From: Chloroflexota bacterium
GTDB taxonomy: Bacteria > Chloroflexota > Anaerolineae > Anaerolineales > Anaerolineaceae
Assembly (NCBI GenBank): GCA_021796375.1
Contig: JAJYJF010000178.1
Span: 1 to 5,570 of the forward strand
DNA length: 5,570 nucleotides
Reading direction: 5' to 3'
The notes under the pieces are model-generated. The model made no database searches. It was not told the origin of the DNA and was given only the letters and a program-made list of their open reading frames with translations. How positions within the stretch are numbered: position 1 is the first letter of the stretch; each line of letters opens with the position of its first letter. Shown here piece by piece: positions 1-4,535 of the stretch. The position numbers were made by a program, and so were the translations under genes.

Positions 1-548
1 GTCCAACCCTGCTCGCGGAGCGGTTCCAGGGCCGCGGCCTCGGGGCGGGTGTTGAAATCTCCCACCAGGAGGGCGGGGCCGTTGATGCCTTCCATATCTC
101 GAAGCGCCTCGGAGACGTTCTGGCTCGCCTGGCCCTCGACCCAGGAAAAGTGCGCGTTGAAAAGGTGCAGCCAGCCGCTGGCCAGCCGCAGCTGCGCGTG
201 GATGAAGACCCGCTGGGTCGAATCTTCACCCCCCGGCGCCTGGCCGAGCACCCGGTAATCCCTTTCAAGGATCGGCAGGCGCGAGATGATCGCCGAGCCT
301 TCGGCCGAACCATCGCCCAGGACCGTCGCCGGTTGAAAATACTGGTGCTTGAAAGGATTGAACATATCGGCGATCTGCTCCGCCTGGTTCAACCCCTGAT
401 TTCGCGCCGGGTCGCTACGCACCGCCTGCAGGGCGATGGCATCCGGGCAGGCGTCTTCGATCACCTCGCGGATGAGGCCGACCCGGACCGGCCAGGGTCC
501 CTGGCCGTCTCCATATCCATTGATATTCAGCGTCATTACTTTGATCAT
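1..548 (-). CDS. Endonuclease/exonuclease/phosphatase (EEP) family protein, N-terminal part, runs off the window
   Basis: Read from ATG at 548, the minus strand stays open for 182 codons to the window edge. The protein has the EEP fold's ordered motifs: TLNING near residue 6 (Asn8 fits the conserved Asn of strand 1), GSAIISRLPI at 84-93, LFNAHFSW at 129-136 with His133, and LLVGDFNT at 160-167 with the paired Asp164 and Asn166. The family hydrolyses phosphodiester or phosphomonoester bonds in DNA, RNA, lipids or inositol phosphates; substrate cannot be told here. The strand-2 motif is normally LQE with a metal-binding Glu, but here it reads LQA (Ala42), so activity is doubtful or altered. The C-terminal catalytic Asp/His pair lies outside the window. 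No signal peptide is visible. The start codon has a GGAGG-like run 14 bases upstream, too far for a normal ribosome site; Met5 is an alternative start. It follows the phosphoesterase gene after 93 bases. Confidence 0.88.
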   Translation of the reverse strand, partial: MIKVMTLNINGYGDGQGPWPVRVGLIREVIEDACPDAIALQAVRSDPARNQGLNQAEQIADMFNPFKHQYFQPATVLGDGSAEGSAIISRLPILERDYRVLGQAPGGEDSTQRVFIHAQLRLASGWLHLFNAHFSWVEGQASQNVSEALRDMEGINGPALLVGDFNTRPEAAALEPLREQGW

Positions 549-574
549 TCAGCCGCCCGCCCCCTCCGATCTCT

Positions 575-594
575 ACAGATTCTGTCCTATTTTA
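575..594 (-). promoter_or_regulatory. Weak candidate -10 element and small palindrome before the EEP gene
   Basis: In the 93-base gap between the phosphoesterase stop and the EEP start, the minus strand carries TAAAAT (589-594), one mismatch from TATAAT. No convincing -35 box is found 16-18 bases further upstream. Just downstream is a perfect five-base inverted repeat around a single central base (575-585, ACAGA/TCTGT), which could be an operator or chance. I see no hairpin followed by a T-run in the gap, so read-through from the upstream genes is equally possible. Confidence 0.22.
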
Positions 595-641
595 GCCCAG
601 AAGTCCGATGCGCGGTCCGGTTTTTGCCAGCCTTTTGGGAG

Positions 642-1118
642 TCAATCCAGCGGTAGCTCGATCAGCTCCGGCTCGACCCGCCCCGCGGAGATCCGCAGCC
701 GGGCCATGCTGACCGGCATCCCAAAACGCCGCGGGCCCGCGCTGCCCGGGTTCAGGTAGAGCACGCCGGCGCGCTCCTCGATCAACGCCCGGTGCGTATG
801 GCCGCTCACCACCACGCGGACCCCGGCTGCCGCCGGCTGGATCTCCAGCTCGGCCAGGTTGTGGAGCATGCAGATCGGCAGCCCGGCGAGGTCCACCAGG
901 ACGCTCGAGGGAAGCGCTTCCGCCCAGGCGCCGGTATCGACGTTCCCCCGGACAGCCGTGGTGGGGGCGATCTGCTGCAGGGCAGCCAGGATACCGGCCT
1001 TCCCCACATCCCCCGCGTGCAGGATGTGATCGCATCCGGCCAGCAGGCGCAGAATCTCCGGCCTGAGCAGCCCGTGTGTGTCCGAGATGACCGCGGTGAG
1101 GAAGGTGGGGCGATCCAT
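642..1118 (-). CDS. Metallophosphoesterase, YfcE/MJ0936-type
   Basis: This 158-residue protein has the typical length of small single-domain calcineurin-like phosphoesterases. The metal-site motifs occur in order: SDTHG (Asp13, His15), HAGDVG (Asp37), RGNVD (Asn59), a conserved-position His86, and SGHTH (His107, His109), followed by the YLNPGS segment at 121-126 typical of this subfamily. Family members use two divalent metals to hydrolyse phosphodiesters; the cellular substrate is not settled for most and cannot be inferred here. It should be cytoplasmic, as no signal or membrane segment is present. One small deviation is HN at 86-87 where many relatives have HG. Its ATG directly follows the TAA of the CopD-like gene with no gap and no clear Shine-Dalgarno sequence, which suggests translational coupling within one operon. 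Family assignment is firm; biological role is unknown. Confidence 0.95.
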   Translation of the reverse strand: MDRPTFLTAVISDTHGLLRPEILRLLAGCDHILHAGDVGKAGILAALQQIAPTTAVRGNVDTGAWAEALPSSVLVDLAGLPICMLHNLAELEIQPAAAGVRVVVSGHTHRALIEERAGVLYLNPGSAGPRRFGMPVSMARLRISAGRVEPELIELPLD

Positions 1119-1634
1119 TTACTGGGAGACGCGCGCGGCGGCGGTCAGCGCCAGGATCACCCCGGAGAGCGCCAGGACAACCCACAAAACGCCGGTTTCC
1201 TGCCGCTGCAGCCTGGAGAGCGCGGGCCCGGCGTCGATTCCCCGCGCCTGGCGCAGCTCCGCCCGCTGCCGGGCCGGCGCCAGCCAAAAAACCAGGTACA
1301 CGTTCGCCAGCACCATCCCGGCGATGACGATATGCTTGCTGAGGATCGCCACCGACCAGGGGTTGGTAATCGCCAGGAATCCCTTGTAGTTGGGGTTGGA
1401 GCTCATCTGGAAGAGCCCGGTAGCCACCAGGACCCCCAGGCTGAACCAGCCGATGCCCTGCAGGCGCGCCTGAAGCCGTCCCAGGAATGCCGCCTGCGCG
1501 CCCGGATCCAGCACTTTGCGGGCCACCGGGATGACCAGCAGCGCCAGGCTGACCAGGCTGCCGATCCAGGTCACGGTCGCCAGCATATGCAGCCAGTACA
1601 TCAGCGCCTGAACCGCGGGTGGGTCAACTTTCAT
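1119..1634 (-). CDS. CopD-like four-helix integral membrane protein
   Basis: The 171-residue protein has four hydrophobic segments at about residues 10-35, 60-78, 96-118 and 147-167, with a basic loop at 120-145. Segment one has the WLHML...WIGS pattern and segment three SKHIVIAG, giving intramembrane-edge histidines His16 and His101, as in the CopD domain of copper-resistance proteins and related short membrane proteins. In full-length CopD the domain is linked to copper uptake; short stand-alone versions are uncharacterised and may instead bind haem or another ligand. No CopC partner is visible, so a copper role is only a possibility. The start codon overlaps the stop of the upstream TPR gene as ATGA (1631-1634), and its own stop abuts the next start. 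It has no clear ribosome site, so coupled translation is likely. Fold class is well supported, function is not. Confidence 0.85.
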   Translation of the reverse strand: MKVDPPAVQALMYWLHMLATVTWIGSLVSLALLVIPVARKVLDPGAQAAFLGRLQARLQGIGWFSLGVLVATGLFQMSSNPNYKGFLAITNPWSVAILSKHIVIAGMVLANVYLVFWLAPARQRAELRQARGIDAGPALSRLQRQETGVLWVVLALSGVILALTAAARVSQ

Positions 1635-2701
1635 GGAGCAGTGGTCGGCGTCTCCTTGGGGGTGGCGGTCGGTGCCTCGGTTGGTTTCGCGGTCGCTTCG
1701 CCGGTCGGTTGGGCAGACGGCGTGGCCGAGGTGGGCGCTGCGGTCGGTTTCGGCGGGCCGGAGCAGGCATTCTGCGCGGCCGCAAGCTTCTGCTGCGCCT
1801 GCGGGTCCGGGCTCAGATCGAGGGCGGCCTGATAATGTTTGACCGCGTCACACGGTTTGTTCGACGCTACCAGCTGATCTCCCAGTCCGATCGAGGCCAG
1901 CCGGAAGCGTTCCGTCGCGGTCATGCCCGAGGGATCGCGCAGGCCGGGGTAGTAGGGGTAGATCTGGCTGAAATAGTCCACCGCTTTTTGCCAGTCCACC
2001 TTCCAGTAGGCAGCCCCGGTCAGGTAAAGGTTTGCCCAGGTCCGGTAGCCGTTGGCATCCCCGTCCAGCGGCCCGAAGCGCTCAGCCAGGGCGAGGTCGT
2101 AGAGACCTTCCTGAAGCTGCCCGAGTTTCAAAATTTTATCCGCCCCGGAGTTTCGCAGAGCCACATAATACATGCCATCCACTTCGATGCTGTGGTATTT
2201 CAGGTTGGCTTTGCGCAGTGAATCCAGGGTGGCGATAGCCTGATCCCACTGCTTGCTGGCCAGGTTCTGCTTGGCCTGGTTAAACAGCTCGTCCGCGCTG
2301 CGCAGATCGGGGGTAGGGGTGAGGGTCGGGGTAGGGGCGAACGTGGGGGTCGCGGTAATCGACGCCTGGTACATGGCTTCCGCCAGCTTATCGCGCGCGC
2401 CCGGGAAGCTCGGATCCAGCTTGATGACGTAGGTAAAACGGTCGCGCGCGGTGTCGTAGCGTTTCGCCGCCAGATCCGCGAGGCCCAGCTGAAACTGGGT
2501 GGTCGTTTCCAGGGCTATGCTGGAGTCCTGCTTCGCCAGCCGCAGGCGGATTGCCTCCCGGTAGCCCAGGTAAGCTCCGGCGGCCGCCAGCAGGGCGATC
2601 ACGAGAAGCCCCGTCAGCGCCCAGAGGACCCATCTGGATTTTCTCCGGGTTTTCGGCGTTGAGGGAGTTGAGACGGTTTCTTCAATGTTTGGGACGGACA
2701 T
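1631..2701 (-). CDS. Single-pass membrane protein with TPR repeats and Pro/Thr-rich linker and tail
   Basis: This is a 356-residue protein of unknown specific function. A short basic N-terminal stretch (KTRRKSR, residues 17-23) is followed by one membrane helix at about 24-46, which predicts an N-in anchor with the rest outside the membrane. TPR-like helices occupy about 68-101 (with the YDTARDRF...LDP pattern), 134-168, 219-252 and 265-313. A Thr/Pro spacer (116-131) separates the first repeat from the others, and a Pro/Thr/Ala tail (314-356) ends the protein; such segments are common in surface proteins of Chloroflexota. The only cysteines, Cys284 and Cys313, fall in the last repeat and could form a disulfide outside the cell. 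TPRs usually bind other proteins, so a scaffold role is a reasonable guess. I chose the ATG at 2701 because the longer reading up to 2947 runs into murJ and has no protein-like N-terminus. It overlaps the CopD-like gene by four bases. Confidence 0.88.
   Translation of the reverse strand: MSVPNIEETVSTPSTPKTRRKSRWVLWALTGLLVIALLAAAGAYLGYREAIRLRLAKQDSSIALETTTQFQLGLADLAAKRYDTARDRFTYVIKLDPSFPGARDKLAEAMYQASITATPTFAPTPTLTPTPDLRSADELFNQAKQNLASKQWDQAIATLDSLRKANLKYHSIEVDGMYYVALRNSGADKILKLGQLQEGLYDLALAERFGPLDGDANGYRTWANLYLTGAAYWKVDWQKAVDYFSQIYPYYPGLRDPSGMTATERFRLASIGLGDQLVASNKPCDAVKHYQAALDLSPDPQAQQKLAAAQNACSGPPKPTAAPTSATPSAQPTGEATAKPTEAPTATPKETPTTAP
2309..2349 (+). repeat. G-run tract with quadruplex-forming pattern inside the TPR gene
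   Basis: The plus strand has six runs of 3-5 G (2309-2313, 2316-2319, 2323-2325, 2328-2331, 2334-2337, 2345-2349) separated by loops of 2-7 bases, which meets the usual G3+N1-7 quadruplex pattern. It is the complement of codons for the Pro/Thr spacer of the TPR protein, so the G-rich strand is the transcription template and the mRNA is C-rich. The pattern may be only a by-product of Pro/Thr codons. Confidence 0.6.
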
Positions 2702-2708
2702 GGGCCTA

Positions 2709-2714
2709 ATTATA
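2709..2714 (-). promoter_or_regulatory. Perfect -10 hexamer 7 bases before the TPR start codon (possible leaderless promoter)
   Basis: The minus strand reads TATAAT, then TAGGCCC, then the ATG at 2701. With the usual distance between a -10 box and the transcription start, RNA would begin at or next to the A of the ATG, giving a leaderless mRNA. This fits the absence of a Shine-Dalgarno sequence before this gene. No good -35 box is found 16-18 bases upstream, where the sequence is TGATTT or similar. The element lies in the 32-base gap after murJ, so it would be an internal promoter of the cluster. Confidence 0.45.
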
Positions 2715-2733
2715 CCCCCCGCCTGACCCAAAA

Positions 2734-4272
2734 TCAGAGACGGACGAGCAGGCGAACCTCGCTCCACACAAATGGAAGGGCCACGATCCCACCCAGGCTC
2801 GCCGCGAAGATCGCCAGAACCACCGGCTGGATGGGAAGGGATTTCATGGCTGCCGCCGAGAGCAGGCCGGCCGCCAGCGTCCCGGAGAGGGTGCGCAGGA
2901 GGGTGCCGCCCCAGCGGAAGCGGCCCGGGAGGCGGCGGTCCAGCCATAGGATCAGGATGGCAGCCTCGCCGCTGAATGCCAGGGTGTTGGCCAGGGCGAT
3001 CCCGGGGGCGCCCAGGGGGTGCTGAAGGGCAAGCGCAATCCCCAGGTAGGCCGCGGTGCAGATTGCCGAGGCGAGCAGCGGGATGCGGGCTTCCTGCTGC
3101 GCGTAGAATCCGCGCGATGCCACCTCCAGGAGCGAATGGGCAATCACCCCAAACAGGTAGACGCGGGTGACCCAGACCACCAGGCTGGTCCCCTGCGCGT
3201 CAAACCCAAAAGCCAGCTTCACCAGCGGCTGCAGGCCGATGGACGCCAGCAGCGCCACGGGGATGGTGATCGCCAGCAGCACCCGCATGGCGCGATCCAC
3301 GGTTTCGCGAAATGCCTGCCACTCGCCCCGGGCGGCCTGGCCTGCCAGGGTGGGCAGCATCGCCGTGCCGATCGCGGTGCCGATCAGGGTCTCGGGCACC
3401 TGCATCAGCATCCAGCCGTAGGTCAGGGCGGTCACCGCGCCGGGCGCCATCCGGGATGCCAGGTTATCGCGCACCACGAAGCCGAGCTGGATGAAGAAAA
3501 TCGTCAAAACCCGGGGGCCCAGGAGGCGCAGCACCTGGCGCACGTCCGGGTTTTGCAGGTCCAGGCGCGGCGTCCAGCGGAAGCCGTAGCGGATGAGCCC
3601 GGGGATCTGGACGGCCAGGTGGAGCAGGGCGCCGAGGATCACCCCGTACACCAGGCCGTAGACCCCCAAACCGAACGCCGGCAGGGGCAGCGGGCCGAGT
3701 CGGAAGGGGCGCTCGGGCGCCAGCACCAGCGCGCCAAAAATCTGGCCCAGGTTGTACAGCAGGGGCGCGATCGCGGGAAGCAAGAAATGCTGGTTGGCCT
3801 GCAGCCCGGCCATCACCAGCCCGCTGATGGAAAAAATCAAGGTGGCGATCAGGTGGAGGCGCATCAGCTGGGCAACCAGCTGCTGCTGGCTCGCGGTAAA
3901 CCCCGGGGCGATCCCGATCTGCCAGCTCACCAGCGGCCCGGCGAGCACCGCGATGATCACAGACAACCCGGCGGTTACCACAAAAGCCAGGTTGGCAATC
4001 CGGGAGAAGAGCGCCCAGGCGGGCTGGCGTCCTTCCCGGGTCATGACCGCGGTCAGGACCGGCAGGAACGCGATCGCGAGCGCCCCGCCGGAGATCACCG
4101 CGTAAAGCAGGTCGGGCAGGTTGTTGGCGGCGTTGAAGGCATCCAGCGCGGCGGAGAGCCCGAATTCTCGGGCGACGATCACCTGGCGCACGATCGCCAG
4201 GCCTTTATCCAGTGCGAAGAAGACAGCCAGTAAGAGTGAAATTCGGGCGAGGAAAGACAGCTTTTTCATCAT
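2734..4272 (-). CDS. murJ: Lipid II flippase MurJ (MviN family)
   Basis: The 512-residue, strongly hydrophobic protein matches MurJ in length and in its many membrane segments (14 expected). It moves the undecaprenyl-linked peptidoglycan precursor lipid II across the cytoplasmic membrane. The N-terminal family signature is clear: IVRQVIVAREFG (27-38), LDAFNAANNLPDLL (43-56) and GGALAIAFLPVL (62-73). A second signature is LMQVPETLIGTAIGTAMLP (289-307), and GFYAQQEARIPL (388-399) fits the conserved FYA.q..t..P segment. By hand alignment to E. coli MurJ, Arg24 and Asp39 are kept (Arg29, Asp44) and Arg18 becomes Lys23, but Arg52, Arg270 and Glu273 become Tyr57, Met288 and Gln291. Two ATGs at 4272 and 4269 start the frame; either may be used, and no strong ribosome site precedes them. 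It is the first minus-strand gene after the divergent spacer; the TPR gene follows after 32 bases. Confidence 0.95.
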   Translation of the reverse strand: MMKKLSFLARISLLLAVFFALDKGLAIVRQVIVAREFGLSAALDAFNAANNLPDLLYAVISGGALAIAFLPVLTAVMTREGRQPAWALFSRIANLAFVVTAGLSVIIAVLAGPLVSWQIGIAPGFTASQQQLVAQLMRLHLIATLIFSISGLVMAGLQANQHFLLPAIAPLLYNLGQIFGALVLAPERPFRLGPLPLPAFGLGVYGLVYGVILGALLHLAVQIPGLIRYGFRWTPRLDLQNPDVRQVLRLLGPRVLTIFFIQLGFVVRDNLASRMAPGAVTALTYGWMLMQVPETLIGTAIGTAMLPTLAGQAARGEWQAFRETVDRAMRVLLAITIPVALLASIGLQPLVKLAFGFDAQGTSLVVWVTRVYLFGVIAHSLLEVASRGFYAQQEARIPLLASAICTAAYLGIALALQHPLGAPGIALANTLAFSGEAAILILWLDRRLPGRFRWGGTLLRTLSGTLAAGLLSAAAMKSLPIQPVVLAIFAASLGGIVALPFVWSEVRLLVRL

Positions 4273-4350
4273 TAAGATCGGCCAGCGAAAGCTTGAATTC
4301 CAGAGTAAAGGGATTTTCGAACGACCGGCTTCGAGCTGCCGGCCGGGCTA

Positions 4351-4356
4351 ATTGTA
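4351..4356 (-). promoter_or_regulatory. Candidate -10 element for murJ
   Basis: The minus strand reads TACAAT, one mismatch from TATAAT, about 80 bases before the murJ start. No good -35 box lies 16-18 bases upstream; AGGTTC and GGTTCC are the best available. If used, the transcript would have a leader of roughly 70 bases that starts close to a GC-rich hairpin (CCGGC 4325-4329 with GCCGG 4338-4342). Confidence 0.25.
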
Positions 4357-4378
4357 CCGGATTTTTCCACCTGGAACC

Positions 4379-4411
4379 TCCCCCACCTATCAGATTCGTC
4401 GGGATGGGGGA
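4379..4411. repeat. Perfect 7-base inverted repeat in the divergent spacer
   Basis: TCCCCCA at 4379-4385 is the exact reverse complement of TGGGGGA at 4405-4411, with 19 bases between. Allowing one unpaired A, the following CC pairs with GG on the other side. It sits just upstream of the plus-strand promoter boxes and upstream of the murJ -10 candidate, a suitable place for a shared regulator. No T-run follows it, so it is not a terminator. Confidence 0.45.
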
Positions 4412-4427
4412 CTTTTCTGCTACAGAA

Positions 4428-4457
4428 TTGGAAAATGAAGGCGATACTGGATAAAAT
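4428..4457 (+). promoter_or_regulatory. Candidate sigma70-type promoter for the GAF sensor gene
   Basis: TTGGAA at 4428-4433 (four of six bases of TTGACA) and TAAAAT at 4452-4457 (five of six of TATAAT) are 18 bases apart, within the accepted spacing. Transcription would start near 4464, leaving a leader of about 70 bases before the ATG at 4536. The segment is AT-rich compared with its surroundings. The leader contains a short inverted repeat GGGT/ACCC (4480-4483 and 4489-4492) and a direct repeat AACCCG (4475-4480, 4488-4493). Confidence 0.4.
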
Positions 4458-4526
4458 AAACCAGAAGTATTTCCAACCCGGGTGCGTAACCCGCCGAAAA
4501 GCAAATCCTATCAAGCCAGGCCTTCC

Positions 4527-4530
4527 AGGA
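4527..4530 (+). promoter_or_regulatory. Ribosome binding site of the GAF sensor gene
   Basis: AGGA ends five bases before the ATG at 4536, a normal Shine-Dalgarno spacing. It supports this ATG as the start, as does the protein-like N-terminus (basic NFSRKAR then a membrane helix). It is the only clear, well-placed ribosome site among the starts in this window. Confidence 0.6.
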
Positions 4531-4535
4531 AGAAT

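Larger units (their letters stand above)
4273..4535. other. Divergent intergenic region between murJ and the GAF sensor gene
   Basis: These 263 bases separate two genes reading away from each other and should hold both promoters. The stretch at about 4421-4475 is clearly more AT-rich than the flanking genes. I see candidate promoter boxes on both strands, several small inverted repeats (4325-4342, 4379-4411, 4476-4492), and no tRNA or convincing small protein gene. Open frames that cross it on either strand are shadows or lack protein-like composition. Confidence 0.6.

Noticed and set aside
600..645. Possible terminator after the phosphoesterase gene
   Set aside because: The short A-runs and GG/CC pairs here do not make a stable stem followed by a T-run on the minus strand.
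150..656. 168-residue plus-strand frame opposite the EEP gene
   Set aside because: The minus strand has an ordered set of EEP motifs over the same bases; the plus frame has none.
592..1287. 231-residue minus-strand frame overlapping the phosphoesterase gene
   Set aside because: It is the wrong frame of the same strand; the phosphoesterase frame carries all metal-site motifs, and this one only Ala/Gly/Arg/Pro-rich sequence.
1634..1760. GGTCGG-type short repeats near the end of the TPR gene as a DNA repeat element
   Set aside because: They are explained by Pro/Thr/Ala codons of the protein tail and are irregular in spacing.
792..1832. 346-residue open frame on the plus strand across the phosphoesterase and CopD-like genes
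   Set aside because: It crosses several well-supported minus-strand genes and has shadow-type composition without motifs.
2702..2947. Upstream extension of the TPR gene to an ATG at 2947
   Set aside because: The added 82 residues overlap the murJ C-terminal coding region, are Pro/Gly/Arg-rich, and would place a promoter-like TATAAT inside the gene. The ATG at 2701 gives a normal basic N-terminus plus anchor helix.
3019..4233. 404-residue open frame on the plus strand opposite murJ
   Set aside because: It is a low-complexity Gln/Gly/Arg/His-rich translation lying fully inside the clear murJ gene, with no domain pattern.
4310..4330. GTTCGAAAATCC-like stretch on the minus strand resembling a tRNA T-loop
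   Set aside because: No T-stem, anticodon arm or acceptor stem can be drawn around it.
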